Assembly (NCBI GenBank): GCA_037976565.1
Contig: CP137674.1
Span: 7,421,789 to 7,485,788, forward strand
DNA length: 64,000 nucleotides
Direction: 5' to 3'
Source: Mesocentrotus franciscanus
Lineage: Eukaryota; Echinodermata; Echinoidea; Camarodonta; Strongylocentrotidae
The notes below the pieces were generated by a model. The model ran no database searches. It was not told the DNA's origin and saw only the letters and a program-made list of their open reading frames with translations. A program made the translations under genes and the position numbers. Positions within the stretch are counted from its first letter, which is position 1; every line of letters starts with the position of its first letter. Positions 34,339 through 44,601 of this stretch are shown in pieces.

Positions 34339-34410
34339 ATGTCCTTGAGGGCTTGCATTTGCGTAAAGCTTTCCGGGGCGATTTCCTCGATCGGATTCCC
34401 TTGAAGATTC
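34339..34410 (-). CDS. leucine-rich-repeat exon (72 bp)
   Basis: This minus-strand exon has acceptor TTTAACCAG and donor GTAAGTTTGT, phase 1 to 2. It encodes NLQGNPIEEIAPESFTQMQA and LKD, one full leucine-rich repeat. Exons of 72 bp with one repeat each are typical of LRR receptors such as LGR/relaxin-type GPCRs. This is the last of five such exons in gene order. No transmembrane exons are visible. Confidence 0.8.
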
Positions 34411-34485
34411 CTGGTTAAAAGAAGTGTATGCAAAAAAACATCGTTTTAACAATCTAGCTGAAAAGAAATGAAAAAAAAAAGTTAA

Positions 34486-35021
34486 AGGTACTATATGTCC
34501 CATTTTCAGGCCAAAAAAATGAAAAGGTTAAATTCCAACGGCATTTGAAAGATAATACTAATTTAGAAATTCCCTGAAAAAAAAATGGGGGGCTTGAAAA
34601 TATCTTTAAGTGGGAAAATAACGACTATTAGTTGTCGAATCGACTTAAGTGCTACCAAGTCAGTAAGTAATAGTCTGATTTTCAGACCATTGTACCGAAT
34701 GGTCGTACGTTTTGTGCTGCGCAAGATTCAATCAGTTTAATTTTGGCCATTACAAGAAGTGGGTTATTGATGTAGACAAATGCTCATGAACCCTTTACAG
34801 CTCATTTTATGTATGTTATTACTAAAGAAGAAACAAGCCAGTCAGTCACTCAATAGTGTCTGACAGTGAAGTCTAGCAAGTAAACGGGTTTCAGTTGCAT
34901 AATTTGAATACTAGGACACTGCTAACGTTTAGATTTCACAGATAGGACATACATGACATATTCATAATTCCTGCAAAGTTCTACAGAATTTGATGTTGGC
35001 TGCAGAAGGGACAGAGTATCT
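34486..35021. mobile_element. piggyBac-type MITE, copy 2 (TTAA target)
   Basis: This copy is flanked by TTAA at 34482-34485 and 35022-35025. It is collinear with copy 1 at 23953-24482. Shared words include CCAACGGCATTTGAAAGA and ATTGTACCGAATGGTCGTAC. It sits in an intron of the leucine-rich-repeat gene. Confidence 0.88.
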
Positions 35022-35582
35022 TTAAGTCACTAAAAGTATGTATTGTGAAATTACCGAGGTTACATAATCTTAGCTGATTTCATTCTTGTCAATTCCATTC
35101 TAATAAAGTTTGTGTTCAATTCATGCTTAAACGCAATACAAAACAAACTGATTATTATGAAACGTATTTTCTTTCAAGCTAAACAATACTCATAGTATTT
35201 CAAGTTCTCCTGTCTAATGTTAGGATGACAAGCGCTGTTTATGGATGTCGAAAACTATGTTTATCAAGCGGAAAACGGAATTTATCGAAAAAATCTGTTC
35301 ATCGGGCGATACACATCGTTTGTCAGAATTATTAGGCAATTAAAGGACGTACCATATAATGAGGTATCACGAGCAACTATAAACGATCATATTGCGCGGA
35401 AACAATACTTTTATTCCAACATGCTAGAATGACTTTGTCCGCAAGCATGCCCTGTTCTGAAAACGCCGTTGTGCAACTGTCACGATGTGTGTTGCGCTCA
35501 TCACGTAATTGGTACTTGCTAATATTGCAGGAACTTCAAAGTTTGTTAGAAATCATGTCTGAGATCGGGAGAAACTACTTAC

Positions 35583-35657
35583 ACAACCTGCAGTACATTT
35601 TCGAGTCCCGCCAGCAGAGAGGAGTTGATGGATCTAATCAAGTTGTCATGGACAACT
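35583..35657 (-). CDS. leucine-rich-repeat exon (75 bp)
   Basis: This exon has acceptor ATCTTTTCAG and donor GTAAGTAGTT, phase 1 to 2. It encodes HDNLIRSINSSLLAGLENVL and QV. The N-x-I-x-x-I...L-x-G-L-x-N-L pattern is a standard leucine-rich repeat. Confidence 0.78.
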
Positions 35658-36465
35658 CTGAAAAGATTCGCGAATACAAATGTGTTAAAAGCATTCCAAA
35701 ATGGCCCGTTTCCATTTCCCGTATATTCATTAAAGTTCCTTTTTGGAGTCGATAAAAAAGTATAAACAGGATCAACGATAAATTATATTAACATATTAAG
35801 TGATGCAGCGCGAAATATTTTTTTTCTCGGCTGATAACTTTCACTTGAGCAATAAAAAGTTGCCTAAATGTTAGGCGTAGATAGGCCTAAATACCAAAAT
35901 ACTGATCTTTTGCATTAGCCGTTGAACCATTTTTTGTTTGTTCCTTAACTAAAAAATATCTATCCACTTATCAAAAGAAGATGTAAATGCATTATTAAAC
36001 CATGAAGAAAGCTTTTATGGTTGTTTTACTTAATTTAAATGCCTCTTTATGTTTCTTAAATTGGAAACCGAAATTGAACTCCAATCAGAACAACGCAAAT
36101 AGAGCAAAATAGGGCTAATTCGAACAGGATATCAATGAAAAGACAATATTTGAAAAGTTAGCAAGTGGGAGAATTATTATAGGATATCTATATAATTATG
36201 CTGCAGCTTATTAAAAAAAAAAAAAAATCTAAATTATACTCTAAGAGTTAAAATATAAAAATGATTAAATAACAATTTTTATCATGTTTGTGCCAGACAA
36301 CCAGCATCAATTCATTTATGTCATCATTCATAGGTCAATCCACGGGGCAAAAGGTCGCCCTATTGAGAACAAAGTGAGATAAATCATATTCCGAGAAAAT
36401 AAATATTTCGGGATTTTGTTTCTCTTTTATGGCTCTTACCCCCTTCTCCCCGATAAAGAGAGCTT
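35658..36465. other. intron sequence, nothing recognised
   Basis: This is AT-rich and apparently non-coding. Confidence 0.35.
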
Positions 36466-36479
36466 AGAGAGAGATATAA

Positions 36480-37160
36480 ACATAGGCGCCGGAAGAGGGG
36501 GGAGAGGGGGCGGGGCTCGCCCCAAAAAAAGTGGGGAGGAACGCATTTTTGCCCCCCAAACATGCAGTAAAGGAGTAAAGATGGTTTGTATTTTTTAACC
36601 AAAAAGAACATAAAAAATAATAAAACCTGAATTGAATCACATATAAACTAAATTCCATTCAAAGAAAAGGAAAGTTAACAGGAATTGAATTTCCTAAGCA
36701 TTCCGCATGCCCCTATATTTATCAATAGAGGATGCTCATCTGATCGTAATTAAATACCTAAAAAATTAAATACCTAAATACCTAAAACCTCTGAGCTTCC
36801 GGGGGCTCTGCCCCCTTGACCTAACCAGGGGCCCAAAGGCGGGCCTTTTGGATGCTCATCTGATCGTAATTAAATACCTAAAACCTCTGAGCTTCCGGGG
36901 GCTCTGCCCCCTTGACCTAACCAGGGGCCCTAAGGCGGGCCCTGGATGCTCATCTGATCGTAATTAAATACCTAAAACCTCTGAGCTTCCGGGGGCTCTG
37001 CCCCCTGGACCCCACCAAGGGCCCTAAAGAGGGCCCTTTAGTGATGCAGATTTTTCTTCTGCCCCCAAAACACTTTTTTGCTCATTATGCCAGTGCTCCT
37101 GGAAGGTGAGCCCCCTAGAATGTTTGCCCCCCCCCCAATCACAAACTGCTTCCGGCGCGC
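36480..37160 (-). repeat. GGAGCCCC minisatellite family, locus 3, with flanks
   Basis: Three near-identical units of about 115 bp lie at 36730-37035 (ATGCTCATCTGATCGTAATT, ACCTCTGAGCTTCCGGGGGC, TCTGCCCCCTTGACC). They are followed by TTTTTTGCTCATTATGCCAGTG at 37075-37096, a mutated copy of the hAT-like end seen at 32047. A related GC-rich piece (GGGGCGGGGCTCGCCCC) lies at 36508-36524. Confidence 0.8.
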
Positions 37161-37267
37161 CTGGATATAAATCATAATTATTCCTGAGAAAATCAATGTC
37201 AGGGAACCTTCACCCCCTCCCCTTTTCCTGATAATCATGGATTTGTCCCTGCAATAACGATATTTAC

Positions 37268-37342
37268 AGACGCTCTAAGGAGCCACCCAAATCCTCAAAG
37301 GTTCCATGTCTCAAATCGCTTAGTTTTTTGCTCTCCAAATCA
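37268..37342 (-). CDS. leucine-rich-repeat exon (75 bp)
   Basis: This exon has acceptor ATCTTTTCAG and donor GTAAATATCG, phase 1 to 2. It encodes DLESKKLSDLRHGTFEDLGG and SLERL. Confidence 0.72.
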
Positions 37343-38435
37343 CTGAAAAGATGGAGAAAAAAAATGAGAAAAGATAAATGAAAAAAAGATCCGTCAAAAG
37401 GAATAAAGAAAATGTACCAACGTGATTAAAACATCATTTCCTAATTCTGGACTTTTTTTTTTCTTCTTACAGAAACCAAGTTACAAAATTTACTGCGAAT
37501 ATTCAGTATACTAAATAAAGGTGTATGAAAACCACTATGATACAAATTTAGAAGAGCTGTGTAAGGAGCAAGATGAGAATATCTAGATGGCTTTCCCGAC
37601 CAAAAGAAACAATTTTATACAGGGCTACGCGCTCGTCATTACGTGTCTAATTCAATCTGCTCTTATATGTATGCCATACTATAATTACAGGCAGTGGCTA
37701 GAGACGGTTTAATTGAAAATAATTGATAACTTCTTGTAGTTTTATCCAGCATCATAGTCTCCGTATTTTACTGAAACAATTCAGTTGAACCCGACTCCGG
37801 GTCTAAGTCGTGCGCGTTTAAGAGAGAAAATCTTAGACCTCATTCAAATTTCCCTTGCTAAACTCGACTTAAGACCGAGTTTAGACCCAGCATGAAGGTT
37901 TAATGCTATGAGAATACCGGCACATTAGTATAACACTGTATTCACTGTATTGACTTGCTTGTCCGATGACTTGTTGATAATGCATAGCTTCTTTAAATGT
38001 CTTTGAAATCAGTCAGTATTCTTGCAATATGAACAAAATAAAACGATATTTACGGGACTAGTGAAAGAAGGTTTCTCACAAATAAAAGACGCTATAGAGA
38101 CCTCGGAAGCAGCCTTCATCCAATCTTGATATACGGTTATGCTCCATATACCTAGGAAGTAAATAAAATACAGTATTTTGATAAGGTACGGGGTTCGAAT
38201 ACCCACCGCGGCACATACGTCCAAATCCTAACCATCATCATCATCATTATCATCACTATTACCATATGCGTGAAAATATTGACTTTCAAACACTATGTAG
38301 ACCTCACAGAAAATATATATGATATCATATTTAAAAACAAGATGAATGCGACTGCGTCTCTAATATGCCTCCGTCTGTAAGATCACTGATTGGTTTGAAT
38401 TGCTTCAACAATTTCCAATATATTCTGGCATACTT
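37343..38435. other. intron sequence, nothing recognised
   Basis: This contains a short GACTCCGGGTCTAAGTCG / CGACTTAAGACCGAG inverted pair near 37792-37872, and CATCATCATCATTATCATCA at about 38231. I see no gene. Confidence 0.35.
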
Positions 38436-38785
38436 CAACACATTTTTATGACCCTGTGACCTATGACCTATTCCGCCTAAAAACTTATATCGGGTCATGC
38501 TTGTGTGCTTATTCATAATTCATCAATGCTCTTTAAATTATCGCTGTAACGAGATAAATTATTTTCTGGCAGTTTTTAACACTTTTATGACCCTGTGACC
38601 TTCGACCTTTCACCTCTTCCACCCAGAATCTGATCAGTTCATCCTTGCACGCTCATACATATTTGATCCAAGTTTTGTTAAAATCCATTCAAAGGTTCTT
38701 GAGTTATAGCGGAAACGGAAAGCGGGACGGACGTATGGACAACCCGAAAACATAAAGCTTCCGGCACCACCTTCAGTGTCATTAC
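38436..38785. repeat. dispersed repeat with GACCCTGTGACC motifs
   Basis: TTTTATGACCCTGTGACC occurs twice (38447 and 38584). It is followed by AAAATCCATTCAAAGGTTCT, GAGTTATAGCGGAAACGGAA and GGACAACCCGAAAACATAA. This style, ending in a CCGGCACCAC string, is a known kind of interspersed repeat in marine invertebrates as I remember it. A possibly related TTTGACCTTTGACC lies in the array units (about 5774). Confidence 0.5.
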
Positions 38786-38916
38786 TTATTCACTTTGCTT
38801 TTTATATAAAGTTACACAAAACGTAATAAACAATATCTACAATAGTAGAGTATCTCAAAAAAGACTTTTGCTGTACATGTATATAATCGAAATGAATCTG
38901 ATTCTGAGTGTCTTAC

Positions 38917-38988
38917 AAGGCACGAAGATTTGTGAGTCCTTCAAATGTCCTTTTTACGAGGTAAGTCAGACTATTATTGAAAAGTGCC
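38917..38988 (-). CDS. leucine-rich-repeat exon (72 bp)
   Basis: This exon has acceptor TTTTATCCAG and donor GTAAGACACT, phase 1 to 2. It encodes ALFNNSLTYLVKRTFEGLTN and LRA, a clear leucine-rich repeat. Confidence 0.8.
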
Positions 38989-39835
38989 CTGGATAAAAAA
39001 AGAAAAGAAAGAACGATTAAAATGGTGAAGAAAGAAGAAGAAACTTACCACCTCCGCCACCACCTCAATCACCAACAACATCAGGTTCTCTAAACAACTC
39101 AGCGGTGATTAGATACAGTATCGTATATTTCAGTTGATCTGTTACCTTTTACTGTGCCATCCTTTTGTGCGGCTTAATTCGAATCATCGGATGATCGCGT
39201 CGGGTCGGGTGATCGCGTTACCCAATCTTTTGTGAACAGAACATGCTCTTTTATTCAAGAAATTTTCGGGGGTAATGTTTGTGAAATAAGCCCCACTCGT
39301 CTACTAATTGTCTGGTATTATTTCCGCGACACTTTGTGAAGACCCTACGTCAAATCTACGAAAGGTCGCGTCCTTAACGTGCATCTTCACATGATATTCT
39401 GCCTTCGTTTTTTACAAAAGGTTGTGTAACGCGACCACCCGATGATTCGAAGTAAGCCCTTTTGTGCTACTCTTCAAAAAAGGTCTAAAAATATCATTTA
39501 ATGAGAGAAGCTTTCACGCGTAATGATTGTCGTTTTTATTGTTCACTTTCATAAAACATTATTGCAGATTATCCCAACTCCACAATCACTATACAAATAA
39601 TTAAGAATTATTCTTTGTTAAAAAACAATATTTGAAATGATACAAAATGATGGGAGGCAAAAATTGGTTACAGTATAGTGACAAGGTTGATGTTCTACGT
39701 GAGCTAAGCATACTTCAATGTCAAAATACATTTTGGGGGGAAAATCTATGGATGGATGAACGAATGCATGAATGAATATTCGACTTCAATGCAAATGAAA
39801 GAAGACATTTTGGGAGAAAAGGAAGGAGAGCTTAC
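38989..39835. other. intron sequence, nothing recognised
   Basis: A pair GGATGATCGCGTCGGGTCGG (39189) and ACGCGACCACCCGATGATTC (39430) forms an imperfect inverted repeat. The stretch between, 39170-39455, may be an element of about 285 bp with ends CGAATCATCGG / CCGATGATTCGAA. Confidence 0.4.
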
Positions 39836-39906
39836 ATTCGCCAAACTCGATTCTGATCTCGGAATACTCCTGGGGTAAATACTCTAACTGACAGGAATCC
39901 AAGTAG
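39836..39906 (-). pseudogene. leucine-rich-repeat exon with a one-base loss (71 bp)
   Basis: This exon has acceptor CTATTTCAG and donor GTAAGCTCTC. The first part reads LDSCQLEYLPQE. The rest only makes a repeat (VFRDQNRVWR) one frame over. An exon of 72 bp with one more G after CCCCAGGAG would fit the phase of the other four exons. Either this is a genuine frameshift that makes the gene a pseudogene, or it is an assembly error. It is the first of the five repeats in gene order. Confidence 0.6.
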
Positions 39907-40136
39907 CTGAAATAGATTAAATGGTATTAATACATTATGATTGTCTTTCACTATTTTCACTATGTTGTCTGTTTACGTTGCTTAGGTTGTTTTGTAAAAT
40001 TTGTTTGATCACAGACACTTTCTTTTCGTTCTCATGAATGAATCACATGTGTCGTGGTCTAGTAGATACGTCAAAAGATTATGCATTATACAGTTCACGG
40101 TTCGCCACGGCAGTAATGTCCTGTAACATTGACACA

Positions 40137-40300
40137 CAGTGGCGTAATGAGCAAAAAATTTTTTTTTTTTTTTGGGGGGGGGGCTGGCAGACCAAAAAAA
40201 AATCCGCATCACCCCACTTTTACATGCAGGCCCCGCTGAACATTTTTCAAAGTGGGTGGGGAGCGGCTAAAGTATTTACGATCAGGTATATAGCGTAGTG
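40137..40300 (+). mobile_element. hAT-like element end (CAGTGGCGTAATGAGC)
   Basis: The sequence begins CAGTGGCGTAATGAGCAAAA, the exact complement of the end at 32043-32062. It continues through ATCCGCATCACC, GCAGGCCCCGCTGAAC and AAAGTGGGTGGGG into TAAAGTATTTACGATC, which is the mirror of 31940-32040. It joins directly to the minisatellite. The partner end and target duplication were not found. Confidence 0.6.
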
Positions 40301-41148
40301 TAAATTGGCGTGGGGTCTAGGGGCAAAGCCCCGGCAGGGGTCAAGGGGCAAAGTCCCCGGAAGCTCAGGGGGTATGGGCATTTAATTACGGTCAGATGAG
40401 CATATTTTGATACCTTATTCATGACACTGGCAGGTCACTAATTGGCGTGGGTTCCAGGGGGCTGAGCCCCCAGCTCAGGGATTTGAGGCATCTTATAACG
40501 GTCATTGAGCATTCAGGGGCCCGCTTTAGGGTCCCTGGTGGGATCGAGAGGGCAGAGCCCCCGGGAGCTCAGGGGTTTTAGGCGTTTAATTACGGTCAGA
40601 TGAGCATATTTTGATACCTTATCTGTGACACTGGCAGGACACTAATTGGCGTGAGGTCCAGGGAGCGTAGCCCCCGGAAGCTCAGGGTTTAAGGCAATAA
40701 ATTACTGTCAGATGAGTATCCAGGGGCCAGCCTTAGGGCCATTGGTTGGGTCCAGGGGGCAGAGCCCCTGGAGGCTCAGGAGTTTTTGGCGTTTAATTAC
40801 CGTCAGATGAGCATATTTTGATATCTTATTTGTGACACTTGTAGGACACCAATTTGCGTGGGGTCCAGTGGGCGGAGCCCCTAGAAGCTCAGGGGTTTCA
40901 GGCATTAAATTATAACGGTCAGATAAGCATTCAGGGGCCCGCCTTAAGGTCCCTGGAGGGTTCGAGGGGGCAGAGCCACCGGAAGTTCAAGGGTTTTAGG
41001 CATTTAATTACTGTCAGATGAGTATCCAGGGGCCTGACTTAGGGCCATTGGTTGGGTCCAGGGGCAGAGCCCCTGGAAGCTCAGGGGTTTTAGGCGTTTA
41101 ATTACGGTCAGATGAGCATATTTTGATACCTTATTTGTGACACTGGCA
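40300..41148 (+). repeat. GGAGCCCC minisatellite family, locus 4
   Basis: This holds about seven units in tandem with ATTACGGTCAGATGAGCATA, TTGATACCTTATTTGTGACA, CTGGCAGGACACTAATTGGC and GGCAGAGCCCCCGGAAGCTC. Two kinds of unit alternate: one carrying GGGCC-GCCTTAGGG, the other TGACACTGGCAGGACACTAA. This is a higher-order arrangement. Confidence 0.88.
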
Positions 41149-42000
41149 GGAAACGAACGAGCTGATTTGTTGACAAAACAAGCTTCGAAAAAACAACACA
41201 CAGATATCATAGTAAACCAAAGCAAAAGTGAGTTCATAAGAGAATCGGACATTTACTACAAATCCATGTGGCAAAGCCTCTGGGATAAAGCAGAGAAAGG
41301 AAGACACTTGTATAGCATCAATAAAAATGTAAATAATGTTTTTAAAATCAAAGGTTTGAACCGAAAGGATGAAAGATTAATTCACCAATTCAGACTTGGT
41401 AAATGTAACCTGAATTACTATAAATATCTAATTAGAAAACACGAAACTGGACTATGTGTAGAATGCCAGACGATAGAAACAATTGAGCACTTGGTCATGT
41501 ACTAGGAAACGAGGAATATATAGGAAAGGTGGTAGCTTTTAAAAGGCAGTGGAAGGTACAACGAACTGTGATGCTCAGCTATAAAAATACAGTATTAATT
41601 ACGTTTCGCTATATTATCTATTAGTGACAGTGGTACTATCCTCGGTATAAATTGCTTCATTATATAAATTGTATAAATTGCTTCATTATACGGAGAGAGG
41701 CTTTAAACTAACGTCCTAACGTAATGAACTGATCGCAACTAATATTCAACCACTTCATCCCTTCCTTCCTAATGTATTCTTTAAAATAACAAGCTGCATA
41801 ACAATACAGAAAATAACTATATACTAACAATTTACTGACATTGTTAATTTCATAAACACAACGCCGCTAGGCTATCGTCGATCCAACAGAGCAAAAGTAC
41901 TAAGAGAGGACTAGTAACTACGCCCTCTCACACTGCCTGGCGAAAATCATCCAATGACGATGGAAACGCCATTAATCTCAACAACAACAACAACAACAAC
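41148..42000 (+). mobile_element. 5'-truncated non-LTR retrotransposon, RNase H end and 3' tail
   Basis: The coding part (41149-41502) starts with GNERADLLTKQA, the last motif of an RNase H domain. It continues with LIHQFRLGKCNLNYYKYLIR and the zinc-knuckle-like GLCVECQTIETIEHLVMY, the usual C-terminus of LINEs with RNase H. The 3' untranslated part runs to an ACAACAACAACAAC tail at 41982-42000. The fragment splits a minisatellite unit: GACACTGGCAGG before, CTAATTGGCGTGAGGTCC after. No clear target duplication was found. Confidence 0.8.
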
Positions 42001-42435
42001 TAATTGGCGTGAGGTCCAGGGAGCGTAGCCCCCGAAAGCTCAGGAGTTTAAGGCAATAAATTACGGCCAAATAAGTAACTAGGGGCCAGCCTTAGGGCCA
42101 TTGCTTGGGTCCAGGGGGCAGAGCCCCTGGAGGCTCAGGAGTTTTTGGCGTTTAATTACCGTAAGATGAGCATATTTTGATATCTTATTTGTTACACTTG
42201 TAGGACACCAATATTATTGGCGTGGGGTCCAGTGGGCGGAGCCCCTAGAAGCTCTGGGGTTGTAGGCATTTTATAACGGTCAGATAAGCATTCAGGGGCC
42301 CGTCTTAAGGCCCCTGGAGGGTTCGAGGGGGCAGAGCCACCGGAAGTTCAAGGGTTTTAGGCATTTAATTACGGTCAGATGAGCATATTTTGATACCTTA
42401 TTTGTGACACTGGCAGGACACTAAAATTGGTGTGG
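42000..42435 (+). repeat. GGAGCCCC minisatellite family, locus 4 continued
   Basis: This continues the tandem units interrupted by the LINE fragment. It ends where TGGTGTGGATTGGGGCGGAT begins. Confidence 0.85.
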
Positions 42436-43255
42436 ATTGGGGCGGATCTAGCTTTTTGCTAAGGGTGGGGTTGACCAAATGACGATGCGGAGCATCGTCC
42501 ATGAGCCGCAAAGCGGCGAGGCAATTTTTTGGGGGCTATTTTGAACCCCCCGGCCCGTAAGTGATGATTTCCTGGCATCTACTAACACAATGGAAACCAT
42601 AAAAAGTAGTGCATTATAACGTAGATTCGCGCCTGTTTAGTATACTTTTTCCCAAAAAAGTGGGGGGCGGAGCTCGAGGCCCCGGAGCCCCGTCGTTCTG
42701 CGGGCCCTGCCATGTAGGCCTCTAAATAAGCATATTTCTTGCCTGACTGTAATTTAGGAATTTGTAATTTTCCAACAAACGCATAGAAAAGTATAATTTT
42801 CTAAAAAGTGAGGAAAAATCTCGGATAATTATGTCATTTCAGCAACATTTGTAAATCACCGGTATCGAATTAGAAATGAACCACGTTTGAATTTTATTGT
42901 GAAACTGGCAGGACACTAATTGGCTCACCCCCATCAGTACGCCAGTGCCCCTCCCCCGATCTACCTTGTTGGCGGAAAAATCGCAACTGATATTCCCTTC
43001 TTTTCTTCCTCTTTTTCATTCCCTTTATCTCCTCTTTTCCTTTTTCCTTCTCTCTCTCTCTCTCTCTTTTTCTTTCTCTTTGCGGGGCTCCCCCCTGAAT
43101 ACGCGTCTGTGGAACATTCCCTCTCGAAATGACCCTCCTCGCCACATCCAAAACAAACCCTGGGCGCAGGCGACTGCGCATTTCCCCGCGTCCCGCTGCC
43201 GCGGTCTTCTCTAAGCTCTTCTCTAGGCCGGACATAAGGGTATCCAGCTGTTTTT
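42436..43255. repeat. GC-rich repeat fragments
   Basis: This includes a 19-bp palindrome GACGATGCGGAGCATCGTC (42481-42499), CATGAGCCGCAAAGCGGC, and a piece at 42900-43110 related to the inverted-repeat arms at 31 kb (GGCAGGACACTAATTGGC, then a pyrimidine tract and GGGGCTCCCCCCTGAATACG). Open frames across the pyrimidine tract are low complexity. Confidence 0.5.
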
Positions 43256-43257
43256 TG

Positions 43258-43800
43258 AACCAGACTATATCACTACGCCCAACCCCCCAATCTTGCCCAC
43301 TGTTCCTTATTAATTAAACCCTTAAAACGAAGTAGGTAATAAACACTCCTTTTGTATCCCCTTAACCCCCTTCCTGGACCCCTCCCCCACCCCTAGCCCC
43401 TAATCTTCCAGGCTACATGACTATGCCTTCCTCTTTTCATCACCCTTAAACAATACTGCCCTCTGTTCATTAATAATAAAACCCTTAAAACAAGTAGGTA
43501 ATATACACTCCTTTATATCCCCTTACCCCGACCCCCTCCCGAGCCCCTAATCATCCAGACTACATCACTACGCCCAACCCCCAATCTTGCCCACTGTTCC
43601 TTATTAATTAAACCCCTTAAAACGAAGTAGGTAATAAACACTCCTTTTTATCCCCTTAACGCCCCTTCCCGGACACCTCCCCCACCACCCCCACCACTCT
43701 AGCCCCTAATCATCCAGGCTACATGACTATGCCTTCCCTCTTTTCATCACCCTTAAACAATACTGCCCTCTGTTCATTAATAATAAAAACCCCTTAGATT
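43258..43800. repeat. dimeric tandem satellite, about 300-bp higher-order unit
   Basis: Two monomers of about 150 bp alternate. CAGACTA-ATCACTACGCCCAA recurs about 295 bp apart (43263, 43558), and GGCTACATGACTATGCCTTC recurs about 306 bp apart (43411, 43717). Both monomers share the core ATTAA-AAAACC-TTA-AAC-AAGTAGGTAAT-ACACTCC. Confidence 0.8.
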
Positions 43801-43837
43801 CAATAACCAGTGTGTCACTTTAAAATCCGCCTGTGCG

Positions 43838-43933
43838 CGCCCATGTGCACGGCCGTATGACACAACGTATGTATTATATGCATGTAGAGCTGTTAACTGA
43901 AGTTAGAAACCCAAAATAATAAAACACACTAAA
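43838..43933. repeat. 96-bp direct repeat, left copy
   Basis: This is identical over 96 bp to 53678-53773, from CGCCCATGTGCACGGCCG to AATAAAACACACTAAA. The left copy has no flanking duplication: GTGCG before, TAGACTGTAGG after. It lies 295 bp upstream of the start codon of the large nuclease gene. Confidence 0.95.
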
Positions 43934-44228
43934 TAGACTGTAGGGCAAGTCACTGTATTGTGTTGTTTCGTAGTCCCATCAGTGGCAGTAGACCAAACCA
44001 GTATGAAAATGTACAGAAAATTATTACAAACATATTTACAGTTTGTTCTCCTCGTTTCATTTGCGCGTTTGTGAGAAAATTAATTAAAATTAATAATTAT
44101 GTTGCCTCCTAATATTCGTGGGTAATGTGCCGGGAAATCGAAGGAGTGTCTAATTCAACCAATCACGAGGCGGAATTTTCGCTACGTCATTGTCCTCGTT
44201 CGCTACATAGAAACATCTGACAACCACA

Positions 44229-44601
44229 ATGGCGGCTGACGCCGATCCCGTTTCGTCACCGATACCAGAGATAAAGAAGTGTTCTATTCACTTTTCGACT
44301 GTGAATGATGTTGTTTTGAAAGAATTTACAGACACAACATGGTCCAAAGCTTTGGCTTCTGCTGAGATTTTGAAAAATGCGGACGGAGAAAAGTGCAAAA
44401 TTGCGACGGATTTACTTGCCAATGTCGCCCGTATTGAACCGTATACAGCGACAACCAGTGCAAATGTATTGATAGCAACGCCGCCGTCTCATGCACGTTT
44501 TCACCGACAATGTTATCAGAAATTTACGGACAAAAGGAAGCTCGAACAAGCACAGAGAAAACGTAAAATACCTCGAGATTCTGACAAGACTGAATTTGAA
44601 G
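44229..44601 (+). CDS. large Cys/His-PIN-CXC gene, exon 1
   Basis: The ATG has a good context (CCACAATGG). The exon encodes 124 codons and ends at a strong donor (GAAG-GTGAGTTTC). Residues 90-110 or so hold the first Cys/His module, HARFHRQCYQKFTDKRK. The second exon carries a similar string, so the module is duplicated. The 1.5-kb intron is filled with a GAAGCTATCGCCAA tandem repeat. Phase 1 at the exon end joins perfectly with exon 2 (G + AA = Glu). Confidence 0.75.

Noticed and set aside
39170..39455. Possible 285-bp inverted-repeat element with CGAATCATCGG ends
   Set aside because: The ends match only partly and I found no target duplication, so I describe it in the gap note and do not call an element.
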